Shown: one piece after another, positions 36,601 through 45,245 of the stretch | Position numbering within the stretch: position 1 is the stretch's first letter | How the letters are laid out: each line of letters begins with the position of its first letter | Assembly (NCBI RefSeq): GCF_042466115.1 | Contig: NZ_JAXHBQ010000001.1 | Coordinates: forward strand, 2,046,001-2,110,000 | Reading direction: 5' to 3' | Length of the DNA stretch: 64,000 nt | Source of the DNA: SW4 sp042466115 | Lineage (GTDB): Bacteria; Pseudomonadota; Alphaproteobacteria; Rhodobacterales; Rhodobacteraceae | Notes under the pieces: model-generated | Databases searched by the model: none | What the model was told of the DNA's origin: nothing | Seen by the model: only the letters and a program-made list of their open reading frames with translations | Translations under genes and position numbers: made by a program

Positions 36601-36990
36601 CCCCGCGCAGAACGAATGGATCGTCTGGATTTTCAGACCACCGGGTGTTTCGATGGCGCTTGCAAAAAGCACCCGCGCCTGTCGCAACAGCGCGGCATCA
36701 ATCGACCCAACTTCGCCTAAATCAAGCAATTCCGCACGAAGATGTTTGTCATCCATCATCGCCCAGGCCCCAAGCCGTTCGAACAAACGGTTCTGCATCT
36801 CGCTTGCGGCGGCTTTGGTGTATGTCAGGCAAAGGATATTCTGCGGGTCGGTTTCCTTCAACAAAAGCCGCGCGACACGATCCGTAAGAACGCGCGTCTT
36901 GCCCGATCCCGCATTGGCCGAAAGCCACGTGGAATTCAGCGGATTCGCTGCTTCGATCTGGCGCTGCGTGGCCTCGTTCGGGGCGGTCAT
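33601..36990 (-). CDS. addA: Double-strand break repair helicase-nuclease AddA
   Basis: A 1129-residue UvrD/Rep-type helicase with a C-terminal RecB-type nuclease. Walker A is SANAGSGKTRVLTDRVARLL (near residue 24), the Walker B region is HILVDEAQDTSPDQWAVIQ (near 386), and VMTVHGSKGLEAPIVILPD (motif V region) is near residue 790. The nuclease has LRGTLIHMLLEHLP and GVLIVDFKSNRVTP (near 1060). AddAB resects DNA ends and loads RecA. It overlaps addB by four bases. Confidence 0.96.
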   Translation of the reverse strand: MTAPNEATQRQIEAANPLNSTWLSANAGSGKTRVLTDRVARLLLKETDPQNILCLTYTKAAASEMQNRLFERLGAWAMMDDKHLRAELLDLGEVGSIDAALLRQARVLFASAIETPGGLKIQTIHSFCAGLLRRFPLEAGISPQFTEMEDRAGELLRADVIDAMVLDGDADVVHGLARHFSGEGLGKITAEIASHGAQFLGQVDDATIAASLGLSPESSRDDAIKIAFDGSEPDIVSNLVRVFGGQSKTYVSFATDLAALDLTNPQMDDLNVLFSKFLYAKDKTSKSVNFPQSNHGKAVEAMAPIAAEVHAWMDRTAAAFQHLNACAALEKTRALYAFASRFVPQLEEAKLRRGMLSFDDQIRKARALLTDPIVAQWVLFRLDGGIDHILVDEAQDTSPDQWAVIQNLAQEFATGEGAHPDRQRTIFVVGDKKQSIYSFQGADPEGFDRMRDHFKAELSKVSVDLHDLSLEHSFRSSMAILELVDRTFVGERAEGLEADVSHLAFKKNMPGRVDLWPPIEPENNSDPDQPWFKPVDSKGARHHTIRLAEQIANEIHRMIKSETIPAEIGRTDTYERRPITAGDILILVQRRSDLFGEIITACKAKGLDVAGADRLKLGAELAVKDITALLQFVALPEDDLSLAAALRSPLFGLSEQHLFTLAHGRSKGRYLWQNLRDSAEMTDVYAVLDDLLSNADFLRPYDLVGRILTRHNGRKRLLARLGPEAEDGIDALLTQALSYERAAVPSLTGFLNWLNTEDVQVKRQMDAAGDRIRVMTVHGSKGLEAPIVILPDTAVNTKANEIRSEIYRADPNVLWKVRKDDMPPPMAQIHDGMVAAQTRERRRLLYVAMTRAEKWLIVCAAGETGDPDDSWYSTVADGMAHAGAVRHPLPAGDGLRLAHLDWDALPEGTLKPSGSASPVPPEFDSISAPARDQGAFSPSRLGGAKIMPQDPSSFDADAAMLRGTLIHMLLEHLPLHPVADRPALGRALLQSQPDPIDPAEVEPLVVETCALIDVPHLSHIFADTTLAEVDVTASIAALDGRRMHGTIDRLIVSDTGVLIVDFKSNRVTPVRPDETPLGLLRQMAVYRDALAQIYPGRNVTAAILWTATAELMTLPDALLDSSLEGVTVA

Positions 36991-39935
36991 GTCAGATCCT
37001 CGGGTGCAATCTCATCGCCATCACCCCATTCACCAAACCGCGACAGATGGTCAAAGTTGCCGGCATCCGTGCGTTTCATGTGTGCAAGGCGCGCGGTGTA
37101 GCCACGGTGTTGGCGCATCCAGTCACCGATCAGGTCGTGAAACTCGGACCAAACCTGATCGGGCGGATGTTCGTCAAAGGGTGCCGCGACACATTTCGGG
37201 TCGCTTCCCAGTCCGATGTAAACAGCAGCTTCGGTGCGGGCTGTGCCGATACTTTTGAAGGCGCCACGGTCGGCCATCGCGGCCAGAAGCAACAGCTGCA
37301 AATCAAAGCGACCCTGTTCTTTCTGGCTGGGCGGCGGGCCGGTCTTGTAGTCGTAAAGGATGACGTTGCCATTTTCGCAGCGGTCGATCCGGTCAGCGCG
37401 CCCGTTGATCTCAAAATCCAAACCCGACAACGACAGTTTGCCCTTTGCTTCAAAGTCTTCGGGGGTGGCGATCGCGCGGCGCGCAATATCATCAGCAAGA
37501 AACACATCAATCACCCGCTCGAACCGTGCCAGCCACAAGACCCGATAGGCGGGCCAGGGACACATCTCGTCCAGGGTATCTGCGGCAACTTGCAACAGCG
37601 CCTTGCGCGCCGACGGATCATCGGGTGCTGGGCCCGCCCGCACAAAGCGTTCCAGGATTTCGTGGACGATTGTTCCGCGCAATGGCGCATCGGGTTCAGG
37701 CGTCAAGGGATCAAGCGGCGCAAGCCCCAACACGTTTCGTGCGTAAATTGCATAGGGGTCGCGGATCAGCGTTTTGATCTGCGTGACAGAAAGCCCCTTG
37801 GGCCGTGCACTGACCGGTGGGCGCGGAGAGGGACGCAAAGCCGGTGTAACCCGATGATCCGGCGCGCTGATTTTTGCGGCCATCGCAAGCCAGCGATCAC
37901 CGCGCGCCTGCATCCCGGCAAGCAGGTCAGGCCCACCCTGTGCGTGCAACCCGCCCAAGAGATTGGTGAGCCGATTGACCCAGCGGGACGGCACGGTTTC
38001 GGCTTCATCCGATCGCTGGGCGCGGGTAATCCAAACCTCTTTGCCGGCAACCGCTTGCTGAAAGTCGTGGGCCGCAAGCCCGATCCGCCGTTCCGGCAAA
38101 AGCAGCCCCGCATCAAGCCGCATCTTGCGATTGAGCCAGGGATCGGGGCTCGCGGCTTCGGGCCACGACCCTTCGTTCATGCTTCCAAGGATCACGAGAT
38201 CAGCGCTTTGAACGCGCGCCTCAAGCGTGCCCCAAAACAGAACTTGCGGATGGCCCTTGTCGCGGTCGCGCACTTCGCCTGTGTTCAGAATCGCGCTGAA
38301 AAGCTTGGCATAGTCGCGCGCGTCAAGGTCACCGCCTGCATCGGCGTTCAGGGCAAGCGTGTCGACTATGCGTTTAGCTTCGCGGCCCGCGGCCTCGTCC
38401 CATAACCCACCTGATCCGACGGCGTCGGGGCCCGCGGCCAAAAGCGATGCCAGCCGCAGGTGATCGGCCACATGGTCGGACAGACTGCGGGTGCCAACCT
38501 TGTCGATGCCGTCAAGCGTAGCGATCAACCATTCGACCCAGTCAATCCGCGCAGGATCAGGGTATTCGCCGCGGCCTGCCCATGCCCGCAAGCTGGCGGC
38601 GTCAGGATAGGGTGGCCCAAAGCGGCGAAGTTGCAATTCCAGTTCACGTGACCGAAGCAGATGCGCGCCACGCCCGGTGCTGCCCGAATGTGTAAGTGGA
38701 TGCTTGAGCAAGGTCAGCAACGCCTCACCGGTCAGCGGTTCGCCAAAAAGATCGGCGACATGGCGCAAGAACCTGCCCGGCGGGCTAAGCGGCAGAGGCT
38801 GCCCAGCGCTATCGTCCGGAATGATATCCCAACGTTCAAGGGCGGCTGCGACCTGTCGGGTCAACATCCGGTCAGGCGTGATAAGCGCCGCGGTAATCCC
38901 GTCTTGGAGAGCCTGCCGCAGACGCAGCGCAATCGCTTCGGCCTCGGCGCGGGGTGAACTGGCGACAACGAGGGTCAGGCCGTCAGTGGCATCAGTCAAA
39001 CCGCCAAGGTTCGCACCTTCGGATTGCCATTGGTCCGTCACGGGGGCAGGGCGCAACGCCAGCGACACAAGTGCATTGCGCGGGTTTTGTGGGGCTGGAC
39101 CGTGCCAAAGCTGAACATCGGCGTGGGTCATTGCCAGATCGCGCAGCAAACGCACGAAACGAAACTGCGGATGGTCTTCGCCGGTTCGTGCATCCTCGAA
39201 ACGGTCCCAAACAGCGCCGGGCATTTCAAAGTCGTATCCGGGCAAAACAACGGCACCCTGCGGCAACTGTGCGACCGCCTGCATGAAAAGCGCGGTTGCG
39301 CCACGCGACCCTGTTGAACCAGCCACGATAACCGGATGCGACGGCGGCGACTTTTTCCAGCGCGCAACAAGCCGTTCGATCACATATCGTTGGCGCGCTT
39401 CTTGATCCGGCGCTTCCTGTGCAATGTCGAAATAGCGCTGTGCGATGTTCACAAATTGCAACGCCCGCGCCCAGTGACCGGACTGATCCGTCACATCAAG
39501 CTTTGCGATGGTTTCGGGGGAAACGCCTTCGCCCTGCATTTCATCCATTAACGCGGCAAGACTATCGGACAGGTCAAACAGTGCCGCACGCGGGGCAAGA
39601 TCAGGTTGTCGGTCAAGCAGATCGGACACAAGCACCGACAGCTCCAGCCGTCGCCGCAGCGGTGCTACGGGCGGCGGCAAATCGGCGGCAAGCGGGTCAA
39701 GGGCCAAATCGGTCACAAGGCGGACCCGTGGGAGGAGCCGCGCCGGCCCGGTATCGAACAACGATAAAAGCCGCCGCTGCATTCGCCGCGTATTGACGTA
39801 GATTTCAACCTTGGCGAAATCGTGCGGCAATAGCGCGCCGCTGCGTTCAAGCAGCCCGTCAACCAAGGCGGCACCAAAGTCGACGCCGGGTGGCAGCCCG
39901 TAAAGACGCGGCGTTGATGACGGGGAAAAAATCAT
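36987..39935 (-). CDS. addB: Double-strand break repair protein AddB
   Basis: A 982-residue alphaproteobacterial-type AddB. The helicase-like N-terminal region includes ARLLPRVRLVTDLALDPLAA and PVIVAGSTGSRGATALFM. The second half has VLFWGTLEARVQSADLVILG and EGSWPEAASPDPWLNRKMR. The C-terminal nuclease reads LRGTIVHEILERFVRAG and NVILYDYKTGPPPSQKEQ. It is the partner of AddA; this type lacks a clear Walker A in the first 40 residues. It overlaps addA and murU by four bases each. Confidence 0.94.
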   Translation of the reverse strand: MIFSPSSTPRLYGLPPGVDFGAALVDGLLERSGALLPHDFAKVEIYVNTRRMQRRLLSLFDTGPARLLPRVRLVTDLALDPLAADLPPPVAPLRRRLELSVLVSDLLDRQPDLAPRAALFDLSDSLAALMDEMQGEGVSPETIAKLDVTDQSGHWARALQFVNIAQRYFDIAQEAPDQEARQRYVIERLVARWKKSPPSHPVIVAGSTGSRGATALFMQAVAQLPQGAVVLPGYDFEMPGAVWDRFEDARTGEDHPQFRFVRLLRDLAMTHADVQLWHGPAPQNPRNALVSLALRPAPVTDQWQSEGANLGGLTDATDGLTLVVASSPRAEAEAIALRLRQALQDGITAALITPDRMLTRQVAAALERWDIIPDDSAGQPLPLSPPGRFLRHVADLFGEPLTGEALLTLLKHPLTHSGSTGRGAHLLRSRELELQLRRFGPPYPDAASLRAWAGRGEYPDPARIDWVEWLIATLDGIDKVGTRSLSDHVADHLRLASLLAAGPDAVGSGGLWDEAAGREAKRIVDTLALNADAGGDLDARDYAKLFSAILNTGEVRDRDKGHPQVLFWGTLEARVQSADLVILGSMNEGSWPEAASPDPWLNRKMRLDAGLLLPERRIGLAAHDFQQAVAGKEVWITRAQRSDEAETVPSRWVNRLTNLLGGLHAQGGPDLLAGMQARGDRWLAMAAKISAPDHRVTPALRPSPRPPVSARPKGLSVTQIKTLIRDPYAIYARNVLGLAPLDPLTPEPDAPLRGTIVHEILERFVRAGPAPDDPSARKALLQVAADTLDEMCPWPAYRVLWLARFERVIDVFLADDIARRAIATPEDFEAKGKLSLSGLDFEINGRADRIDRCENGNVILYDYKTGPPPSQKEQGRFDLQLLLLAAMADRGAFKSIGTARTEAAVYIGLGSDPKCVAAPFDEHPPDQVWSEFHDLIGDWMRQHRGYTARLAHMKRTDAGNFDHLSRFGEWGDGDEIAPEDLT

Positions 39936-40606
39936 GACGCGCCCTTTAACATTGCCTCGGCCATGGGAATGCTTTCGGGGCGCCCGACATCACACCAGTC
40001 GCCATCGTAAACAACACCAAACAAACGGCGCTTTGCCAGCATCTGGTTCCAAAGAACGTGCATGGAAAACGCTGTCTCTGCAGTTTGCAACAAGCCATCG
40101 GTGCGCACAATCTGGGCGCCTGAATAGATCGGCCCCGGCCCCCATGTGATCCGGCCATCAGCGGCAAGTTCAAAGTCGCCTTTGCCTGTATGTCCGTGCG
40201 CGCGCCCGTGATTCACCAAAAGCAACAGTCCATCCATTTTGGCGGGGTTCCACGCGTTTGCGAGGGTTTCAAAAGGGTTTGACCCCTGCCAAACGGCGTC
40301 GGTGTTCATAGTGAAAACCGGACCGTTGCCCAACAACGGCAGCGCGTGGCGCAGCCCGCCACCAGTTTCGCGCAAGATGTCGGATTCATCCGAGATCGCG
40401 ATATCCCGTCCGGCAAGATGGGTGCGCACCATTGCGGCCTTGTAATGCACATTCACCACCTTGCGCGGGATGTCCGTTGCAAGGTCAAGCGCGTGGTCCA
40501 GCAAGGTTTTGCCCGCGACGTTGATCAGGGGCTTTGGGCGATCAGCGGTCAATGGCGCCATGCGCGTCCCCAACCCGGCTGCAAAGAAAAGAACCGCGTC
40601 AGGCAT
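39932..40606 (-). CDS. murU: N-acetylmuramate-1-phosphate uridylyltransferase-type nucleotidyltransferase (MurU)
   Basis: About 224 residues starting MPDAVLFFAAGLGTRMAPLT, which contains the GXGTRX-PLT...RPKPL nucleotidyltransferase signature. A TMNTDAVW metal-binding Asp region is near residue 100, and the end reads GDWCDVGRPESIPMAEAML. Together with AmgK it converts free N-acetylmuramate to UDP-MurNAc in Pseudomonas; that role here follows from gene linkage. The start at 40606 overlaps the amgK stop by eight bases. A sugar-nucleotide enzyme of another specificity is the alternative. Confidence 0.85.
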   Translation of the reverse strand: MPDAVLFFAAGLGTRMAPLTADRPKPLINVAGKTLLDHALDLATDIPRKVVNVHYKAAMVRTHLAGRDIAISDESDILRETGGGLRHALPLLGNGPVFTMNTDAVWQGSNPFETLANAWNPAKMDGLLLLVNHGRAHGHTGKGDFELAADGRITWGPGPIYSGAQIVRTDGLLQTAETAFSMHVLWNQMLAKRRLFGVVYDGDWCDVGRPESIPMAEAMLKGAS

Positions 40607-41591
40607 TTGCACCCGCCAGTCTATTGAGGGTTTCAGCATCCGGTTCGGGCAGATTCCGCAAGACGGCGCTCCGCAACGCGGCCAGACCGGGGTGGTTCAG
40701 ATCATCCACCAGATGCGCCCAGACCCTTGGGATCAAACGCAGGTAGCGCGTCTTGCCATCGCGCAAAGAAAGGCGTGCGAAAATGCCAAGAATCCGCAAG
40801 TTTCGTTGCACACCAAGGACGGCAAAAGCACCACGCACCGCAGCGGGCGGTAACTGCGTCCCCTGCGCAAAATAGGCGATCATATCGGCGCGCAAACCCG
40901 GATCAACGTCACGCCGCGCATCACGCAAAAGCGAGACAAGATCATACACCGGATGGGCAAGCAGCGCGTCTTGGAAGTCAAGCAGACCGACACGGGCAAC
41001 GCCGTGCTGATCGGGCAGCCAAATCAGGTTTTCGGCGTGATAGTCGCGCAGCGCCAGAACGTAGGGTCCATCGGCGAACTCGCAAAAAGCGGTCACAAGG
41101 GAAGCCTGAATTTGCGAGATATCCGCGCCGGGTGCATACCAATCGGCAATCAAGTCGACCATTTGCGCGCCTGTTTCGGGATCAAGTCGTTGCAATCCGT
41201 CCGGCGGCGCCTGGTTGTGCAACGCCGCGAGGACATCAATCGCTGCGCGGTAAAGCTGTGGCGCGTCCTGTGGATGGCTTTCGATCCAGCGCGCAAAAAT
41301 GTCATCCCCAAGATCTTCGAGGATCAGGATTCCAGCCTCTGTATCCGAAAAAAGAACCTCGGGCGCATGCAGCCCACACTCGCCAAGGTGTTTTGCGATG
41401 CGCAGGAACGATGCGGTGTCTTCTCCGTTCCGGGGCGGCGAATCCATCAGGATGACACTGTCGTCGGTTGTGTGATCAGTCAGCCGTTCATACCGGCGCG
41501 CCGAAGCATCACCTGCAAGCGGTTGGCGTGCCCACCGCGCCCACCGTGTTTTTGCCAGAAGTTCCGTGATTAGTGCCGCGCGATCAGTCAC
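40599..41591 (-). CDS. amgK: Anomeric sugar kinase AmgK (aminoglycoside phosphotransferase fold)
   Basis: A 330-residue APH-fold kinase starting at a GTG (VTDRAALITELL) that overlaps the tsaE stop. The catalytic loop reads LRDYHAENLIWLPDQ (HxxN near residue 203) and the metal site GLLDFQDALLAHPVYDLVSL. AmgK phosphorylates MurNAc and GlcNAc at the anomeric carbon, bypassing fosfomycin-sensitive UDP-MurNAc synthesis in Pseudomonas. Adjacency to murU supports this call. Earlier in-frame starts run into tsaE and are not conserved. Confidence 0.88.
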   Translation of the reverse strand: MTDRAALITELLAKTRWARWARQPLAGDASARRYERLTDHTTDDSVILMDSPPRNGEDTASFLRIAKHLGECGLHAPEVLFSDTEAGILILEDLGDDIFARWIESHPQDAPQLYRAAIDVLAALHNQAPPDGLQRLDPETGAQMVDLIADWYAPGADISQIQASLVTAFCEFADGPYVLALRDYHAENLIWLPDQHGVARVGLLDFQDALLAHPVYDLVSLLRDARRDVDPGLRADMIAYFAQGTQLPPAAVRGAFAVLGVQRNLRILGIFARLSLRDGKTRYLRLIPRVWAHLVDDLNHPGLAALRSAVLRNLPEPDAETLNRLAGANA

Positions 41592-42060
41592 AAATCCGCT
41601 CCAGTCGCTTGGCCCACTGACTATCACCTCTGATGGAAAGCGTGTGCGCCGTGTCGTCCGCGTCACTTGGTGCGGCCATAGTAAGCCACAATGCGTTTTC
41701 CGGCGCAGCTGACCCAAGTCTGTCGGGCCATTCAATCAGGCAAATCGCGGTTTCAAATGCGTGATCAAGCCCAAGCTCGATCAGATCGTCGATCCGGGTC
41801 AGTCGATACAGATCGCAATGCCAGATTTCGCCGCTGTCGTCGTCATAGGTTTGAACCAGGGTGAATGTCGGTGATGGCACGTCTTCACCCTCGCCGATAC
41901 GCGCGTGAATAAATGCTCGGGCCAGCGCAGACTTGCCCGCACCGATCGGCCCCTCAAGCAGGACTGTGTCACCAGCGACACAAATTGCGGCCAAGCGGCG
42001 GGCAAACGCAATGGTTGCGTCTGGGGATGCGAGGGTGATCGGGCCTGCTTGGAATGTCAT
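41584..42060 (-). CDS. tsaE: tRNA threonylcarbamoyladenosine biosynthesis ATPase TsaE
   Basis: A 158-residue TsaE (YjeE). The P-loop reads LLEGPIGAGKSALARAFI (residues 34-51), followed by the switch VPSPTFTLVQTYD and LYRLTRIDDLIELGLDHAF with the ATP-site acidic residues. CLIEWPDRLGSAAPENALWL is typical of the end. It works with TsaB, TsaC and TsaD on t6A37 of ANN-decoding tRNAs; tsaD is at 54045-55139. It overlaps amgK by eight bases. Confidence 0.95.
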   Translation of the reverse strand: MTFQAGPITLASPDATIAFARRLAAICVAGDTVLLEGPIGAGKSALARAFIHARIGEGEDVPSPTFTLVQTYDDDSGEIWHCDLYRLTRIDDLIELGLDHAFETAICLIEWPDRLGSAAPENALWLTMAAPSDADDTAHTLSIRGDSQWAKRLERICD

Positions 42061-42100
42061 GTGCCAAGACTATGATCTTGGCCAGCACCCGCAAGTCAAA

Positions 42101-43702
42101 TCAGGAACGCGCTGCAATAAAGCGGTCAGAGTATTGCGCGTCGGTTTCGACAGCGCCTTGTGCACTGGCAACGGTAAACCCGATCAGGGCCGACCCGCCC
42201 GGAAGCGGCGTCATCCGGCAATGCAACGTCCGGCCATCCTGAAGCTGGGCATGCGCGCGCGCCGGGGCACGTTCGCCATAAGCACTTACGAAATCGCTGA
42301 TCCGCATCCAAGTGCTTGTCGGCGCACACTGGTCCTGCCAAACCGCAACTTCGTGCGCGATACGTTTGTCAGCCAGGCCTGTTCCGCCGCCCGCGCCATA
42401 CCAAAGATCGTCATAAGCGCGGTTCGACAAGGTCAGCTGACCCGATGGTGCAAAAACAGCGACGGCCTCGTCGATCGTATCAAGGGCGTGCTGACCAAGT
42501 TCGACCTGCGAGCGGAACCGGCGCGTCAGCGATACTTCTGCGCTGATATCCTCGAACAGGAATGCGATTGCCCCGTCAGGGTGCGGGCGGCCGGTTACGC
42601 GAAGGGTTTCGCCGCCCAAAAGGCTCCAGCTTTCGCAATAGGTTCCGCTTGCGGCCTGGGATTCAAATGCGGAAATCTGCTCGCGCCACGTTGCATAGTT
42701 TCTGGGTTCGGGCAGGCGTTGATTTTCGCGCATACGGTCCAGCATCGCACCAAGCGAGGGGCGTGACGACAGAAACTCGACCGGAAGCTGCGTCAGGTCC
42801 AGCAAGGACGGGTTGAACATCACCAACCGGCGGCTGCGGTCAAACACTGCCAGACCAATCGAAAGCTGTGCGAATGTCTTGGCAAGGGTCTGGACAAAGT
42901 TCTTTTGCGCGACCTCGGCCTTGACGGCGGCGTTGGCGTCAACACCGAAATGGATCGATCCGTGACCACGTCGCAGGCTCGTGACATCAAACCAGGATAC
43001 GGTGCCGTCATAAGGCCGCTTGACCGACAGCCGTTCAACCAAAGGGGCGTCGCCTTGGGGGTGGCCGATATCATGGAACAATGATGCGGGGGGCCAGGGC
43101 GGCGTTTCTTCTTCAAGGGTGGGTTCGATGGTTTCGATCACATCCAGATAGGCGCGATTGGCCCATGTCACCACACCATCGGCGTCTTGCTTCCAGATCA
43201 GTTGCGGTGCGGCTTCCCCCAGTCCGCGCAGGTTATCAAGTTCGTCCTCGATCGCTTCGAGCGTGACGGGATCAACGGTCTTGTCCGCGTCTGTCATGAA
43301 TCCTTCGGAAAGGGTGATGCGCGCAAGACCTTCCCACAACTCGGCCTCAAGATACCCGGCACCGTTGTCGGCGGGCGCAACCTTGTCCTTTCCTTTTTCG
43401 GCCAGATCAGACAATTGCGTGCGGATATGTGGAAACCGTGGACGAAGGAGCGCGATCAGCGCATCCCAATCCGACAACCGGCTGTCACGGCGCCGTAAAA
43501 GCTTGCGTGCCTCAGGTGTGGCGTCAACAAGCGTGTCATCATCGAACAGAAAGACGACCGTGCTTTCCGCCTCGCGCAACAGGGTGCGCGCGGTTTTCCG
43601 GTCGCGCCGGTTCACATATGCCCAAACGCCAAAGATCAATGCGGCAGCGGAAACACCGACAATGACTGCAATCAGGATCTGAATCGATTCGGAAATATCC
43701 AT
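42101..43702 (-). CDS. Membrane-anchored multi-PAS domain protein without a kinase domain
   Basis: The 533-residue protein has one N-terminal transmembrane segment (ILIAVIVGVSAAALIFGVWA, about 10-29). At least three PAS-like modules follow: residues 45-130 (STVVFLFDDDTLVDATPEA), 165-260 (PQLIWKQDADGVVTWANRAY) and 280-400 (LSIGLAVFDRSRRLVMFN, ending GAIAFLFEDISAEV). A fourth runs from about 410 to the end (IDEAVAVFAPSGQLTLSNRA). There is no His-kinase H box, ATPase or output domain. It lies 67 bp after regB and 40 bp before tsaE on the same strand. It may sense or scaffold for RegB; that is inference. Confidence 0.8.
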   Translation of the reverse strand: MDISESIQILIAVIVGVSAAALIFGVWAYVNRRDRKTARTLLREAESTVVFLFDDDTLVDATPEARKLLRRRDSRLSDWDALIALLRPRFPHIRTQLSDLAEKGKDKVAPADNGAGYLEAELWEGLARITLSEGFMTDADKTVDPVTLEAIEDELDNLRGLGEAAPQLIWKQDADGVVTWANRAYLDVIETIEPTLEEETPPWPPASLFHDIGHPQGDAPLVERLSVKRPYDGTVSWFDVTSLRRGHGSIHFGVDANAAVKAEVAQKNFVQTLAKTFAQLSIGLAVFDRSRRLVMFNPSLLDLTQLPVEFLSSRPSLGAMLDRMRENQRLPEPRNYATWREQISAFESQAASGTYCESWSLLGGETLRVTGRPHPDGAIAFLFEDISAEVSLTRRFRSQVELGQHALDTIDEAVAVFAPSGQLTLSNRAYDDLWYGAGGGTGLADKRIAHEVAVWQDQCAPTSTWMRISDFVSAYGERAPARAHAQLQDGRTLHCRMTPLPGGSALIGFTVASAQGAVETDAQYSDRFIAARS

Positions 43703-43769
43703 AAGGGCGCGATCTCCTTGCTACCGCGCCAAGGTGAAAGAGATTGGTTAATTCCGTGTTAAGCGGTTG

Positions 43770-45188
43770 CTAGCCGGTGATCGGCTCGTTTTCGCCAAGC
43801 CCCGCACCGGTTCCCGCCAGTTGCGCATCAAGCATCGCGCGCGGCCATTCAACAGCGACAATCGCGCCGCCGGACTTGCCCGACAGGCTTCGGCCGCCAC
43901 CATTGGTAAAGCGTAAGATTGCGCCGGAACGTTCCAGCAGCGTCTTTGCAATGAACAGCCCCAGCCCCATGCCATCGTAACCCGGCCGCGATGTGCGCAG
44001 GTCATCGCGGCGTTTTGCCCGGACAAACGGATCGCCGATCCGACCGATCACAGACGATGGAAAGCCTTCGCCATCGTCGGAAATGCGCACCACGATACTG
44101 CTTTGTGACCAGGACATTTCAACACGCACGGTCGATTGCGCGAAATCCACCGCGTTCTGCACAAGGTTGCGCAGCCCGTGTATGATTTCGGGACGGCGGT
44201 AAATCTGCGGTTGCGCCGGGTCGCCATTGCCCATCGGCACACAGGCAAACCGCACGTCCTTGCCCCGATTTACATGCGGTTCTGCGGCTTCCTGCACGAC
44301 AGTTTCCAGTGGTGCCTGACGCAGATGAAGGTCGTCCTTACCGGCGCGCCCCATCGAGCGCATGATATCGCGGCACCGGTCTGCCTGTTCACGGATCAGC
44401 GTCACGTCTTCCAGCAGTTCGGGTTGGTTTGAAAGCTCGTCCATCAATTCGCCGCTCACCAGCTTGATGGTGGCAAGGGGCGTGCCCAATTCATGCGCAG
44501 CCGCCGCAACGACGCCACCCAGGTCGGTCAGCTTCTGTTCCCGTGCGAGGGCCATCTGCGTGGCAACCAACGCTTCGCGCATCGAATTCGTCTCGGTCGT
44601 GATCTGGCGCGTGTAAAGCCCCATGAACAACACACCAATCATCAAGGCGGCCCAAGATCCGAACAGGAACAGGTCGGGCAAGGCAAGTGGCGTTCCGTCC
44701 GGCGCGAGAATTTCAACATGAAACCGAACAAGCAGCGTTGTGACCAACATCGTCAACCCGCCCATCAGCGCGGAAAAACGAAATGGCAGAACGGTTGCGC
44801 CAATCGTGACTGGTGCCAGCAAAAGCAAGGCAAATGGGTTGTTCAACCCGCCTGTCAGATACAACAACAGCCCAAGCTGCAGAATATCAAAGACAAGCAT
44901 CAGCGTGGCCTCGCGCGCCGATAGCCGCCTGTTTTCCGCAAAAACAAACATCGCGAAAAAGTTGGCTACCACGGATGCGCCAATCGTCATGGCGGCCAAT
45001 CCCACTTCGAGCACAAGGCCGAACAACTGCGTTGCCACGAACAGGGCGCCAATCTGACCGGCAACGGCAAACCATCGCAAGATCACAAGCGTGCGAAGTC
45101 GCACCCAATTGCCTCGACGTTGCGCGGCAAACATATCAATGTCGGTCTGTGCCAGTGGATTGCCCCTAGATGCGTCAAGCTGGACCAT
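43770..45188 (-). CDS. regB: Redox sensor histidine kinase RegB (PrrB)
   Basis: A 472-residue sensor with about six N-terminal membrane segments. The quinone-site motif GGLNNPF is at residues 113-119, the H box AAAHELGTPLAT has His232, and the conserved redox cysteine is Cys272 in ADRCRDIMR. The ATPase has NLVQNAVDFA, ISDDGEGFPSS and GYDGMGLGLFIAKTL. RegB phosphorylates RegA under low oxygen or reduced quinone. It is divergent from senC and regA, the classical reg/prr arrangement. Confidence 0.96.
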   Translation of the reverse strand: MVQLDASRGNPLAQTDIDMFAAQRRGNWVRLRTLVILRWFAVAGQIGALFVATQLFGLVLEVGLAAMTIGASVVANFFAMFVFAENRRLSAREATLMLVFDILQLGLLLYLTGGLNNPFALLLLAPVTIGATVLPFRFSALMGGLTMLVTTLLVRFHVEILAPDGTPLALPDLFLFGSWAALMIGVLFMGLYTRQITTETNSMREALVATQMALAREQKLTDLGGVVAAAAHELGTPLATIKLVSGELMDELSNQPELLEDVTLIREQADRCRDIMRSMGRAGKDDLHLRQAPLETVVQEAAEPHVNRGKDVRFACVPMGNGDPAQPQIYRRPEIIHGLRNLVQNAVDFAQSTVRVEMSWSQSSIVVRISDDGEGFPSSVIGRIGDPFVRAKRRDDLRTSRPGYDGMGLGLFIAKTLLERSGAILRFTNGGGRSLSGKSGGAIVAVEWPRAMLDAQLAGTGAGLGENEPITG

Positions 45189-45245
45189 TGTTATTTGGCT
45201 TGTTGCAGTCGATCAATGCGCGAAACCAAAGATGGAGTCGACCAG

